Below are positions 33,848-42,607 of a stretch of DNA of 64,000 nt, one piece after another; positions within the stretch are counted from its first letter, which is position 1; every line of letters begins with the position of its first letter. Under the pieces are notes generated by a model, which did no database searches, was not told the DNA's origin, and saw only the letters and a program-made list of their open reading frames with translations. Both the position numbers and the translations under genes were made by a program. The DNA comes from Burkholderiales bacterium (GTDB lineage Bacteria > Pseudomonadota > Gammaproteobacteria > Burkholderiales > Burkholderiaceae_C): positions 1-64,000 of the forward strand of contig CANJJE010000007.1 in NCBI GenBank assembly GCA_947474755.1. Reading direction: 5' to 3'.

Positions 33848-34660
33848 TCAGCCACCACCGGCTGGAAGCGCATGTACTTGCGCTGAAGGTTCCCGGATGA
33901 AATCGAGGAATGCGGCCAACTCATGCGGCGGGCCGGAGGTGAAGAACGTGGTCGTGGCCACTTGCCTCGGCACGGGTACCGGCGACGCCGGGAGTACACG
34001 AGACAGCTGGCTGGCAATGGCTTCAGAGGGTTCGACGATCGTGGTCGCGGCCCCAGCAATCTTCGCAATCTCTTCGATGAGGAATGCGTAGTGCGTGCAG
34101 CCCAGCACGATGGTGTCGGCGCCCGCATCAAGGCCTGGCCGCAGGTACGACTCCAGCAGCTGCCGCGTCAGCTCATCGTGGAATCGACCGCGCTCAACCT
34201 GATCGGCCAGACCCGGGCAGGCCTGCAGAATGATCCGCGTGTGCACCCCATGGGTACTGCACAGGCGTGCAACGGAGGAGCTGCGGATGGTGTTGCTCGT
34301 CGCCAGCACCAGCACGACCCTGGACCGGCTGACCTGGGTGGCCGGCTTGATGGCTGGCTCCATCGCGACGATGGGCAGTGTGTACCGCTCGCGCAGCCGC
34401 TGCACTGCGACGACGCTGGCGGTGTTGCAGGCGATCACCAGCGCCTTGGCACCGCGCCTGTTCAGGAAGCCGGTGATGTCGCGGGCGCGGCTCTCGACAA
34501 ATGAAGCCGACCGATCACCGTAGGGCGCGTGGCCACAGTCGGCCACGTAGATGAAGGACTCCCCTGGCAGTTTCGCCTTGAGAGCCCGCAGCACCGACAG
34601 GCCACCGACACCGGAGTCGTAGACACCGATCGATGCCGCCATGGCCGCTGGATTCAGCAT
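33848..34660 (-). CDS. murI: Glutamate racemase
   Basis: A 270-aa enzyme making D-glutamate for peptidoglycan. It shows the paired Asp/Ser and Cys motifs: IGVYDSGVGGLSVLRAL, YVADCGHAPYGDRS, ALVIACNTASVVAVQRLR (first catalytic Cys) and DTIVLGCTHYAFL (second catalytic Cys). Starts at 34660 (MLNPAAMAAS) or 34642 (MAASIG) are both possible; 34660 lies 5 bp after the SRAP stop and is chosen, though neither has a clear Shine-Dalgarno. It converges on the HDOD gene. Confidence 0.95.
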   Translation of the reverse strand: MLNPAAMAASIGVYDSGVGGLSVLRALKAKLPGESFIYVADCGHAPYGDRSASFVESRARDITGFLNRRGAKALVIACNTASVVAVQRLRERYTLPIVAMEPAIKPATQVSRSRVVLVLATSNTIRSSSVARLCSTHGVHTRIILQACPGLADQVERGRFHDELTRQLLESYLRPGLDAGADTIVLGCTHYAFLIEEIAKIAGAATTIVEPSEAIASQLSRVLPASPVPVPRQVATTTFFTSGPPHELAAFLDFIREPSAQVHALPAGGG

Positions 34661-34665
34661 GCGTG

Positions 34666-35331
34666 TCACTGCGCAGGCCCGGCGTCGAAAACTTCCACTG
34701 GCGCCAGCTTCAGGAGTTCGTGCGCGTCTGCCGTCGACCCCATCAGCCACTGATCGACGTCATCCACCTCGATGGGGATCACCGAACGCTTGTCCTGCTG
34801 GTCAGGCGGCAGATTCGGATCGGGCTTGTGCATTCTCCGCATCAACGGATGCGCGTCCGCGTTGATCGTGAGCATCGTGTAGCTCTCGACCATCTCGCCG
34901 GTTTCCTTGTCGATCCAGGTGTTCCACAAGCCAGCGAGTGCCCAGGGTTGCGTATCGGCGCGCCGGAAGCGCCACCAGACATTCCTGCCAGCCTCCCAGT
35001 TCGGTTCGTCGAAAGACTCCGCCGGGATGATGCAACGACGACCACTTGTCCATGATGGCTTGAAAGACGCCTTGTTCGTCATCTCCTCGGACCGCGCGTT
35101 GCAGGTCGAGTAGGTCAGCTTCGGTGACTTGGCAAACCACGGAATCAAGCCCCATCGTCCAACCACCAATGCGCGGCTGTGCGCTGCTCTATCGCCCATC
35201 GCTGGCCGGATGAACGGACCCGGTCGGTCCGGAAAGACTTCAGACTTCGGCCAGGTGAAAGGGTTGTCGCGCCCGATGTGCCAGGCGAGCTCCATCGCAG
35301 ACTGATCTGGAGTGATGTACCGGGTACACAT
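34666..35331 (-). CDS. SRAP (YedK/HMCES-like) domain protein
   Basis: A 221-aa SOS-response-associated peptidase-type protein that in known cases crosslinks to abasic sites in single-stranded DNA through Cys2. Cys2 is present (MCTRYI, where most members have MCGR), as are RWGLIPWFAK, CNARSEEM and RRCIIPAESFDEPNW with the conserved Glu. The usual IHxRMP block appears degenerate as DAHPLMRRMHKP. It starts at the ATG at 35331 and lies directly before murI on the same strand, 5 bp apart, so the two probably share a transcript. Confidence 0.85.
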   Translation of the reverse strand: MCTRYITPDQSAMELAWHIGRDNPFTWPKSEVFPDRPGPFIRPAMGDRAAHSRALVVGRWGLIPWFAKSPKLTYSTCNARSEEMTNKASFKPSWTSGRRCIIPAESFDEPNWEAGRNVWWRFRRADTQPWALAGLWNTWIDKETGEMVESYTMLTINADAHPLMRRMHKPDPNLPPDQQDKRSVIPIEVDDVDQWLMGSTADAHELLKLAPVEVFDAGPAQ

Positions 35332-35454
35332 CGGCGCAGTCTAGCGGTGCCATGCAAGGTCTCGTGCCGCGTCGACTCGCTGTGCAACGACTGGACTCGC
35401 ACACTTTTGAAGAGATCCGGCCAACTTCGCCAAGCGGAGGAAAGCCGTCAAGGT

Positions 35455-35548
35455 GACGAGCCTGACCCCGGCACTGGTCGCAACGGTTGGGGCTGCTTCG
35501 TTCCCGACCTGACCCGGTTGGCCGCGCTTCCATGCGGGGAGGCCCGTC
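35455..35548 (-). ncRNA. ffs: 4.5S (signal recognition particle) RNA
   Basis: The reverse strand contains the conserved SRP RNA helix 8 core GGTCAGGTCGGGAACGAAGC followed by AGCC, almost identical in pattern to E. coli 4.5S RNA. The flanks pair to close the long hairpin: 5' GACGGGCCT...CCCC with 3' GGGG...AGGCTCGTC. A TACAAT -10 box ends 7 bp before the inferred 5' end. The RNA binds Ffh for co-translational membrane targeting. It fills the gap between the SRAP and PurM-like genes. The ends are inferred from pairing and may be off by a few bases. Confidence 0.9.
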
Positions 35549-35555
35549 GGGGTCG

Positions 35556-35561
35556 ATTGTA
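35556..35561 (-). promoter_or_regulatory. -10 box of ffs
   Basis: TACAAT on the reverse strand (five of six match to TATAAT), placed so that transcription would begin at the first base of the SRP RNA stem. No convincing -35 hexamer was found at normal spacing. Confidence 0.55.
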
Positions 35562-35592
35562 GGTGCCCGTGGTGCCAGAGCTTGGCGAACGC

Positions 35593-36732
35593 TCAGCGCA
35601 ACTGGAGCGCGTCGTCGCCGAACTCCAGGCCCAGCGGTTCGATCAGCAGGCGTTTCGGTCCGGTTTCGATGCGGCCGGCCAGCCATGCGCGCACGCCCTG
35701 GGCTTGTGCCACGGCCACCGTGCGCTCGGCTTGTTCAGCCGGGACGAACAGCGCAAAGCCTGCCCCCATGTTCAGCGTGCTGTAGGCCTCCAGGTCGTCG
35801 TGCCGAGCATGGCGCTGAATGAACTTCAGCACAGGGGGCACATCGGGCACGGTGTGGACGCGGTAGGTATGGGCCGCCGGGTGGCGCAACAGCTTGCGCC
35901 AGCCATGGCCGGTGATGTTGGCGCAGTAGTGCGGCGTGATCCCGGCCCGGTACAAAGCTTCGGTGACCGGTGAATACAGCACCGTCGGCGCCAGCAGCGC
36001 GTCGCCATAGCTCAGGCTGGACACGCCGGGCTCGACCGGTGTCAGGTAGCCTTGTGGCAGGCGCTCGACCAGCTTGCGCGCAAGGCTCAGGCCGTTGGCA
36101 TGGATGCCGCTGGAGGCCAGCAGCACGATGGCGTCGCCGGGTGCCAGCTTGTCGCCCACTGACAGTCGTGCTTTCGGGTTGATCAGCCCAGTGCACGAGG
36201 CCGCCAGGTCGATGCGGCCGGCTTCGACGATGCCCGCCAACGCGGGCGTCTCCCCGCCGCCCCAGGCCACGCCGCAGCGGTCGCAGGCGGCCTTCCAGCC
36301 GGTGACCAGTGCCTGCGAACGTTGCGCATCGCCGAACCAGTCGGAGCCGCCGGCGGCCCAGTAGGCCTGTACCACCAGCGGTGTGGCGCCGACGGTGATC
36401 AGGTCATTGATGGCCATCGCGATGGTGTCCTGCGCAATCGCGTCGTAGTAGCTGCGTCCCGTGAGCCGCTGCATCTCGTCGGCCACCAGCGACTTCGAAC
36501 CCAGACATTCGACGATGCTGGCCAAATAGAAGGGGCCCACGTCGACGACATACGCCGATTCGCCACGCGACGCGGTCACTTCGCTGAAGCCGTGCGCCGC
36601 AAGGTGCTCGCCGGTGGCCGCGGCTGCCCGCTGGGCGGCGACCTTCAGTGGATCGATCAGGTCGTAGTTGACGCCCGATTGTTCGTAGCTGAGCGTGCCG
36701 TGGTCTGGCGCGGAGGGTGATGTGGTGGTCAT
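35593..36732 (-). CDS. AIR synthase-related (PurM-like) protein
   Basis: A 379-aa protein with the two-domain PurM-type ATP-binding fold: GVNYDLIDPLKVAAQ near the N-terminus, then AQDTIAMAINDLITVGATPLVVQAYWA, WGGGETPALAGIV, IVLLASSGIHANGLSLARKL, ITGHGWRKLLRH and NMGAGFALFVP. It resembles phosphoribosylformylglycinamidine cyclo-ligase but is longer, and the segment where PurM has its usual GTDGVGTK block reads SAYVVDVGPFYLASIVECLGSK. It is therefore probably a paralogue with an altered substrate, not the housekeeping PurM. It is divergent from dnaX. Confidence 0.65.
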   Translation of the reverse strand: MTTTSPSAPDHGTLSYEQSGVNYDLIDPLKVAAQRAAAATGEHLAAHGFSEVTASRGESAYVVDVGPFYLASIVECLGSKSLVADEMQRLTGRSYYDAIAQDTIAMAINDLITVGATPLVVQAYWAAGGSDWFGDAQRSQALVTGWKAACDRCGVAWGGGETPALAGIVEAGRIDLAASCTGLINPKARLSVGDKLAPGDAIVLLASSGIHANGLSLARKLVERLPQGYLTPVEPGVSSLSYGDALLAPTVLYSPVTEALYRAGITPHYCANITGHGWRKLLRHPAAHTYRVHTVPDVPPVLKFIQRHARHDDLEAYSTLNMGAGFALFVPAEQAERTVAVAQAQGVRAWLAGRIETGPKRLLIEPLGLEFGDDALQLR

Positions 36733-36848
36733 GGGGCAGGGCGGGTGAGCCGCGATAGGCGCGGGCGCGGCGAGAGGCTGCGACGGTCGGTGCGCCTAGA
36801 TTATCCGGCAGCCCCTGAGCGGCACAGGAACACCGGCTGTCGGGCTTC

Positions 36849-36854
36849 TAGAAT
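36849..36854 (+). promoter_or_regulatory. Possible -10 box of dnaX
   Basis: TAGAAT (five of six match) ends 6 bp before the dnaX ATG, which would put the transcription start on or next to the start codon. No clear -35 was seen. Confidence 0.4.
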
Positions 36855-36860
36855 CGTTCG

Positions 36861-38663
36861 ATGAGTTACTTGGTGCTGGCCCGCAAATACCGACCGCGCA
36901 ACTTCGACACGCTGGTCGGACAGGAGCACGTGGTGCAGGCGCTGTCGAATGCGCTGACGCAGGGGCGCTTGCACCATGCCTACCTGTTCACCGGCACGCG
37001 TGGTGTCGGCAAGACGACGGTGTCGCGCATTCTGGCCAAGGCCCTGAACTGCACCGGTGCCGATGGCCAGGGCGGCATCACCGCGCATCCCTGCGGCGTA
37101 TGCAACGCCTGTCGCGACATCGACGCCGATCGCTTCATCGACTACATGGAGCTTGACGCCGCGAGCAACCGGGGCATTGACGAGATCCGCGATCTGATCG
37201 AGCGCGCCGCCTACAAGCCGACCGTAGGCCGCTTCAAGGTCTTCATGATCGACGAGGCACATCAACTGACGCGCGACTCGTTCAACGCGCTTCTGAAAAC
37301 ACTGGAAGAGCCGCCTCACTACCTGAAGTTCGTACTGGCCACGACAGAGCCCGACAAGATGCTTCCCACCGTGCTGTCGCGTTGTCTGCAGTTCAACCTG
37401 AGGCCGATGGGCTTGCACACCTTGCAGGAACACCTCGCGAACGTCCTGGCCGATGAGCACATCCCCGCCGAACCCGGCGCCTTGCGCCTGCTGGCGCGAG
37501 CGGCACGCGGATCGATGCGCGACGCGCTGTCGATCACTGACCAGGCGGTGGCGTTCGGCGGTGGCGCCCTGCTCGAAGCCGGCGTGCGCGAGATGCTCGG
37601 CGCGGTCGACCGACAGCATGCCGTCCGTTTGATCGCGGCCTTGGCCGCCTGCGATGGGGCCGCATTGCTGGCCGAGGCCGATGTGCTGCGGGCGCTGGGT
37701 CTGTCGGCACGCGGCACGCTGGAGGAAATGGCCGAACTGCTGCAGCAGATGGCGATTGCGCAGGCCGTGCCGGACGCGCTCGATGTCGCTGATCCCGAAG
37801 CGGCAGCGGCCGCGCGCTTGGCGCCATCGCTGGCGGCCGACCAGACGCAGCTGTTCTACAGCATGGCGCTGCACGGCCGCGCAGAACTGGCACTGGCGCC
37901 CGACGAGCACAGCGGCCTGGTGATGGTGCTGCTGCGCATGCTGGCGTTCGGCCCGCCGACAGGCACGCGTGCGGTCGAGCCGCTGGCAGTCAAGGTGACA
38001 ACGCCCGCAAAGTCGATGGCGTCTGCCGCACTGACCCGGGCACCGGCCCGCGCGGCGATGCTGCCTGTGTTGCCATCGACGCCTTTGCATGTGTCCGAAC
38101 CGACGCCACCACCATGGGTCGATGCCCCGTGGGATGACCCAGTGACCACGGTTGCCGCAGTCGTTGCCGCGCCGATCCCTGCACCGGTGGCCAGCGTTTC
38201 AGTCGCGCCGCCACTCCCTGACGTCGCGTCGAAGCTGCCTGAAGCACCTGACCTGATCGCCACATCGCTCGGCGATCGCTGGGAAGGGCTCGTGCAGGCG
38301 ATGGTGCAGGCCGGCAGCATCGCCGCGATGGTGCGCGAACTGGCGATCCAGTCGCAGTGCGTGCGTATCGACGAAGGCTCGTCACCACCTCTGTGGGTGC
38401 TGCAGGTCGAACGCGACACGTTGCGTTCCCCCGCTCAGCGCGACAAGCTGGAAGCTGCGCTGACGCTGCACCTCGGTGCGCCGCTGAAGCTTGAAGTGCA
38501 GGCGGGCCCGGCGCTCGACACCCCGGCGTTGCGCGCCAATGCCGAGCGTTTGCGCCGCCAGCGCGAGGCTGAGCAGATCATCGCCGACGACCCGATCGTG
38601 CGCTCGCTGATGGCGCAGTACAGCAGTGCGCGAATCGTGTCTGGCTCGGCCAGGTATCGATAG
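36861..38663 (+). CDS. dnaX: DNA polymerase III subunits gamma and tau
   Basis: A 600-aa clamp-loader ATPase. The N-terminus [28 protein letters not shown] is standard. Walker A is GTRGVGKTT, the zinc knuckle is the CGVCNAC segment with an upstream Cys, Walker B and sensor region are [13 protein letters not shown] and [17 protein letters not shown]. The C-terminal third is Ala/Pro-rich linker followed by a tau-type polymerase-binding domain ending at [12 protein letters not shown]. No Shine-Dalgarno precedes the ATG. It heads dnaX-ybaB-recR, a conserved cluster. Confidence 0.96.
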   Translation: MSYLVLARKYRPRNFDTLVGQEHVVQALSNALTQGRLHHAYLFTGTRGVGKTTVSRILAKALNCTGADGQGGITAHPCGVCNACRDIDADRFIDYMELDAASNRGIDEIRDLIERAAYKPTVGRFKVFMIDEAHQLTRDSFNALLKTLEEPPHYLKFVLATTEPDKMLPTVLSRCLQFNLRPMGLHTLQEHLANVLADEHIPAEPGALRLLARAARGSMRDALSITDQAVAFGGGALLEAGVREMLGAVDRQHAVRLIAALAACDGAALLAEADVLRALGLSARGTLEEMAELLQQMAIAQAVPDALDVADPEAAAAARLAPSLAADQTQLFYSMALHGRAELALAPDEHSGLVMVLLRMLAFGPPTGTRAVEPLAVKVTTPAKSMASAALTRAPARAAMLPVLPSTPLHVSEPTPPPWVDAPWDDPVTTVAAVVAAPIPAPVASVSVAPPLPDVASKLPEAPDLIATSLGDRWEGLVQAMVQAGSIAAMVRELAIQSQCVRIDEGSSPPLWVLQVERDTLRSPAQRDKLEAALTLHLGAPLKLEVQAGPALDTPALRANAERLRRQREAEQIIADDPIVRSLMAQYSSARIVSGSARYR

Positions 38664-38718
38664 AAGAGAAGCGTGCAAGACAAACACCACCCTTGATGTC
38701 CATGAAGGAGACGACACC

Positions 38719-39045
38719 ATGATGAAGAATCAGCTGGCCGGCTTGATGAAGCAAGCTCAGGCCATGCAGGACAACCTGAAGAAAGCTCAGGACGAGTTGG
38801 GCGCGATCGAGGTCGAGGGACAGTCCGGTGCCGGTCTGGTCAAGGTCACGATGACCTGCAAGCACGATGTGAAGCGCGTCGCGATCGATTCCAGCCTGCT
38901 CGCAGACGACAAGGACATGCTCGAAGATCTGGTCGCTGCGGCCTTCAACGACGGTCTGCGCCGCGCCGAAGAGGTGTCGCAGGAAAAGATGGGCAGGCTG
39001 ACCGCAGGCATGCCGTTGCCGCCTGGTATGAAGTTCCCCTTCTAG
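38719..39045 (+). CDS. ybaB: Nucleoid-associated protein, YbaB/EbfC family
   Basis: A 108-aa DNA-binding dimer. It shows [28 protein letters not shown], the central [19 protein letters not shown] and the Gly/Met/Pro-rich tail [15 protein letters not shown]. The start at 38719 follows GAAGGAGA; the track start at 38626 lies within dnaX. Its place between dnaX and recR is conserved across bacteria. Confidence 0.96.
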   Translation: MMKNQLAGLMKQAQAMQDNLKKAQDELGAIEVEGQSGAGLVKVTMTCKHDVKRVAIDSSLLADDKDMLEDLVAAAFNDGLRRAEEVSQEKMGRLTAGMPLPPGMKFPF

Positions 39046-39136
39046 AGATGTCGACCCGCAGGCTCGCGGCATCGCCGCTTCGTTCCCACCTCCCGGGGAA
39101 GCTCGGCCGCCTTGGGGCGTCCCGGCGCCGGCCGTA

Positions 39137-39724
39137 GTGTCAGAACCCGCACTCGATGCACTCGTCGATGCGCTGCGTCGGCTGCCCGGTGTCGGCGAGA
39201 AGTCGGCTCGCCGCATGGCACTGCACCTGCTGCAGCACGACCGAAGCGGAGCGCAGCGGCTGGCGCTGTCACTGCAAGCGGCGGTGGCCAACGTGAGGCA
39301 TTGCGCACGGTGTCACACCTTCACCGAAGGCGAGATCTGCGGCATCTGTGCCGACAGGCAGCGCGATGCGCGGCTGCTGTGCGTGGTCGAGACGCCGGCC
39401 GACCAGTCGGCCATGGAGCGCACCGGCAGCTACACGGGCTACTACTTCGTGCTGATGGGCCGTCTGAGCCCGCTTGACGGCATCGGTGTGCACGACATCG
39501 GCGTGCAAGCCCTCCTGAATCGTGCCGCCGAAGGCGGTGTCGAGGAGGTCATCGTTGCCACCAACTTCACGGCCGAGGGTGAAGCCACCGCGCATGCGGT
39601 CACCGAAGCCTTGAAGGCGCGTGGACTTCGGGTGACGCGGCTGTCGCGCGGGGTGCCGGTGGGCAGCGAACTCGAGTATGTCGACCTGGGCACGATCGCC
39701 CATGCGCTGGTCGATCGCCGGTGA
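39137..39724 (+). CDS. recR: Recombination protein RecR
   Basis: A 195-aa RecFOR pathway protein that helps load RecA at gaps. It has a helix-hairpin-helix [19 protein letters not shown], a zinc finger C-x2-C...C-x2-C (HCARCHTF and EICGIC), and a Toprim domain ([38 protein letters not shown]). The GTG start at 39137 follows a GC-rich gap (39046-39136) with no clear Shine-Dalgarno. Confidence 0.96.
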   Translation: MSEPALDALVDALRRLPGVGEKSARRMALHLLQHDRSGAQRLALSLQAAVANVRHCARCHTFTEGEICGICADRQRDARLLCVVETPADQSAMERTGSYTGYYFVLMGRLSPLDGIGVHDIGVQALLNRAAEGGVEEVIVATNFTAEGEATAHAVTEALKARGLRVTRLSRGVPVGSELEYVDLGTIAHALVDRR

Positions 39725-39749
39725 TGACATTTCCCAGGGAGCAATTTCC

Positions 39750-40148
39750 ATGACGAACGTCAGCACCTGGTGCATTCTGATCGCGGCACTGATGCCGATC
39801 GTGTGTGCCGGCATGGCCAAGTGGGGTACGTTTTCCAAGCCGGCTTCTGAGGGGGGCTTCGACAACAGGCAGCCGCGTGAATGGCTGGCACGCCAGCAAG
39901 GCTGGCGATTGCGTGCCAATGCGGCGCAGGCCAATTGCTTCGAGGCCTTGCCGTTTTTCCTCGGTGCGCTGCTGTGGGCAATGCACACGGGAGCAACTCA
40001 GCACCGCGTTGACCTGCTCGCGGCGAGTTTCGTCACGTTGCGTTGCGTCTACGTGGCGCTTTATGTCCTGGATCGGGCCGGTATTCGCAGCCTAGTCTGG
40101 GTAAGCGCGCTGGCCGTCAATATCGCCTTGCTGTTTTCTGGCGGTTGA
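39750..40148 (+). CDS. MAPEG family membrane protein
   Basis: A 132-aa protein with four hydrophobic segments. It shows the MAPEG pattern: WCILIAALMPIVCAGMAKWG, then the polar RQPREWLARQQGWRLRANAAQANCFEALPFFLGALLW with the Asn/Glu motif, and YVALYVLDRAGIRSLVW. Bacterial members are of uncertain function; eukaryotic relatives act in glutathione and eicosanoid metabolism. The start at 39750 follows AGGGAG; the track start at 39678 overlaps recR. It is 25 bp after recR. Confidence 0.85.
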   Translation: MTNVSTWCILIAALMPIVCAGMAKWGTFSKPASEGGFDNRQPREWLARQQGWRLRANAAQANCFEALPFFLGALLWAMHTGATQHRVDLLAASFVTLRCVYVALYVLDRAGIRSLVWVSALAVNIALLFSGG

Positions 40149-40184
40149 CCGACCAGCGGCTCGCTGGAGGGCCTCCTGTGGAGA

Positions 40185-41816
40185 TCACTTGGCCGCGACT
40201 TGAACCGTCTTGCGGGTGCTGACGACGGGCGTCTTCGACACGCGCTTCGGCGGGGCCACCTTGACCGACTTGCTGCTCCCCAGAGCTGCTACACGCACCG
40301 GTGCTTTCGATCGCGCCTTCGATACGCGTGTGGTGTTCGCCTGACGTGCGGGCTGGTACACGACGATGGTGGCGCCGGGCTGGAAGCGGGCAATGGTCGT
40401 CACCGAATTCCACTCGGCCACCTGTGCCGAGTTGACGCGATATCGGCGAGCAATGCTTGCCACCGTGTCGGCCTTGCCGGCCTTCAGCACGACGCGGCGC
40501 CGCGGCGGCAAGTCGGGCGCCAGTTGCATCATCGCGTTGTCGGCTATGTGCTCGGACACATCGCTTGTGCGCTGTCCGCTACGCGGTACCAGCAGGGTCG
40601 AGCCGGCCTTCACCAGCATGCGCGGCGGGATGCGGTTGACATCGCGCAAGGCCGCTTCGCTCATACCAACCAGGCGCGCCGCATCGCTCGGGCGCATGGT
40701 CTTCGGCGCAACCCAAGCCGTCCAGCTGGCCAGCGGCGCGCGGTGCTCCGAAAGCTTGCGCATGAAGGCGCTGGCGTTGTCGTAGGGCAGCAGCACCTGC
40801 GGCGTGCCTGCGGCCAGGATCACCGGCTTGTTCATCTGCGGGTTCAGTGTCTTGAATTCGTCGAGAGACACCCCGGCCAAGCGCGCGGCCAGATCGACAT
40901 CGATGTCTCGCTGGATCGGCACACCGAGAAAATAGGGGTGGTTGGCTAGCACCGGCAGGCTGAGCGCGAAGGACTCCGGTGAAGTGACGATGTTCTTCAC
41001 GGCCTGCAACTTGGGGACGTAATGGCGGGTTTCATCCGGCATCCTCAGGCTGAGGTAGTCCGTTGGCAACCCGGCTTTCAAATTGCGAGAGATGGCGCGC
41101 TGCACGCTGCCCTCGCCCCAGTTGTAAGCCGCGAGCGCGAGGTGCCAGTCGCCGAACTGCGCATGCAGACGCTGCAGGTAATCGAGCGCGGCACGGGTCG
41201 ATGCCAGCACGTCGCGTCGGTCGTCGCGGAAGATGTTCTGCGTCAATGCAAAGTCGCGGCCGGTGGCTGGCATGAACTGCCACATGCCCGAGGCCTTGGC
41301 CGATGAGAGCGCCTGAGGGTTGAAGGCGCTTTCAATGAACGGCAACAGGGCCAGTTCGGTAGGCATGCTGCGGGCCTCCAGTTCCTCGACGATGTGGAAC
41401 AGGTAGCGGCCGCCACGCGCCGTCATGCGCTCAACGTAGTCGGGGCGGCTGGCGTACCAGCGCTCGCGCTCGCGGACCAGGTCGGTGTCGAGGTCGGGCA
41501 TCTTGAAGCCACGACGCACGCGAGCCCACAGGTCGGTCTGTGCAGCGGCGTCGTTGAGGTTCACGCTGATGCCGGGGCGCACGGGATCCACCGGCGCTGC
41601 AGCGGCGTACCGTGGGTTGGTGGCGTTCGCATCACTCCGGCCCGATCCGTCGACACGGGCTGAATCAGCCGATGCGCTCGGTGGCGTCGCGCTGCCTCCG
41701 CCTGAACCTGTTGTATCTGCTCGGGTGGCGCATCCGCTGCCGACCCAGCCGGTAGCCAGGACCAGAAGGACGATCAGTACCGTCCGTCGCAAAGGGCGTG
41801 TCGCTTGATCAGGCAT
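40185..41816 (-). CDS. mltD: Membrane-bound lytic murein transglycosylase D
   Basis: A 543-aa outer-membrane lipoprotein that cleaves peptidoglycan glycan strands. The signal LIVLLVLATGWVGSGC ends in a lipobox with the acylated Cys. The SLT domain has the catalytic Glu in LALLPFIESAFNPQALSSAKASGMWQFMPATGRDF. LysM-type peptidoglycan-binding repeats follow (DTVASIARRYRVNSAQVAEWNSV and an upstream degenerate copy). It ends in a basic tail. The ATG at 41816 shares a base with the gloB stop (TGATG); an ATG at 41834 is the alternative. It is co-transcribed with gloB, a conserved pairing. Confidence 0.92.
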   Translation of the reverse strand: MPDQATRPLRRTVLIVLLVLATGWVGSGCATRADTTGSGGGSATPPSASADSARVDGSGRSDANATNPRYAAAAPVDPVRPGISVNLNDAAAQTDLWARVRRGFKMPDLDTDLVRERERWYASRPDYVERMTARGGRYLFHIVEELEARSMPTELALLPFIESAFNPQALSSAKASGMWQFMPATGRDFALTQNIFRDDRRDVLASTRAALDYLQRLHAQFGDWHLALAAYNWGEGSVQRAISRNLKAGLPTDYLSLRMPDETRHYVPKLQAVKNIVTSPESFALSLPVLANHPYFLGVPIQRDIDVDLAARLAGVSLDEFKTLNPQMNKPVILAAGTPQVLLPYDNASAFMRKLSEHRAPLASWTAWVAPKTMRPSDAARLVGMSEAALRDVNRIPPRMLVKAGSTLLVPRSGQRTSDVSEHIADNAMMQLAPDLPPRRRVVLKAGKADTVASIARRYRVNSAQVAEWNSVTTIARFQPGATIVVYQPARQANTTRVSKARSKAPVRVAALGSSKSVKVAPPKRVSKTPVVSTRKTVQVAAK

Positions 41817-42607
41817 CAGAAGTTGTTTTTCCATTGCCGCAGCGCGGTGAACACGTCCAGTGGCCGATCACTGAGCGCGCCGTGGCTGCGGGCGGTGTTG
41901 ATCACTGCGGGGACATCGCAGCGCAAAAAAGGGTTGATCGACAGTTCGTCCGATATGCGCCCGGGCAGGGTGAACAGGCCAGCGGCACGCTGTTGTTCGC
42001 ACTGCTGCGTGTAGCGGGCGAGCTCTGCGTTGTCGGGTTCGACGGCAAGAGCGAACTTCAGGTTCGACAGTGTGTACTCATGGGCGCAACACACACGAGT
42101 GTCGCCCGGGAGTGCTGCCAGTGCCTGCAATGAGTGATGCATCTGCGCGGGCGTGCCTTCGAACAAGCGCCCGCAGCCGCCGGAGAACAGCGTGTCTCCG
42201 CAGAAAAGCACCGGCGCGTCGGTGTCGGTACCGACCGCGGCGCCGGGCTGGGGGCAGTGGAAGTAGGCGATGTGACCCGAGGTGTGACCGGGCACGTCGA
42301 TGACGTCGAAATCCAGTCCCAGCACCTTCACCGTGTCGCGACCTTGCACACGGATGCAGGGATCCGGGATGGTCTCCAGGGCAGGGCCGTAGACGGGACC
42401 CTGCAGGCGCGGCAGAAGGGATGGCACACCGCCAATGTGATCGGCGTGGTGGTGCGTCAATAGAATCGCTGCAAGATTGAGTTGCAGGCGATCGAGTGCA
42501 GCCAGCACTGGCGCGCCGTCTCCCGGATCGATCACGATGGCATCGACACCGTTGTGCAGCATCCAGATGTAGTTGTCGGTGAACGCGGGCAGTGCGAACA
42601 AATTCAT
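41816..42607 (-). CDS. gloB: Hydroxyacylglutathione hydrolase (glyoxalase II)
   Basis: A 263-aa metallo-beta-lactamase-fold hydrolase that splits S-lactoylglutathione to lactate and glutathione in methylglyoxal detoxification. It shows LPAFTDNYIWMLH, the metal motif LLTHHHADHIGG, VIDVPGHTSGHIAYF, LFCGDTLFSGGCGRLFEG and CCAHEYTLSNLKFAL. The start codon overlaps that of the divergent methyltransferase gene. Confidence 0.95.
   Translation of the reverse strand: MNLFALPAFTDNYIWMLHNGVDAIVIDPGDGAPVLAALDRLQLNLAAILLTHHHADHIGGVPSLLPRLQGPVYGPALETIPDPCIRVQGRDTVKVLGLDFDVIDVPGHTSGHIAYFHCPQPGAAVGTDTDAPVLFCGDTLFSGGCGRLFEGTPAQMHHSLQALAALPGDTRVCCAHEYTLSNLKFALAVEPDNAELARYTQQCEQQRAAGLFTLPGRISDELSINPFLRCDVPAVINTARSHGALSDRPLDVFTALRQWKNNF

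Noticed and set aside
40153-40167. CCAGCG-GCT-CGCTGG hairpin between the MAPEG and mltD genes as a terminator
   Set aside because: A short 6-bp stem with a 3-nt loop and no T-run on either strand.
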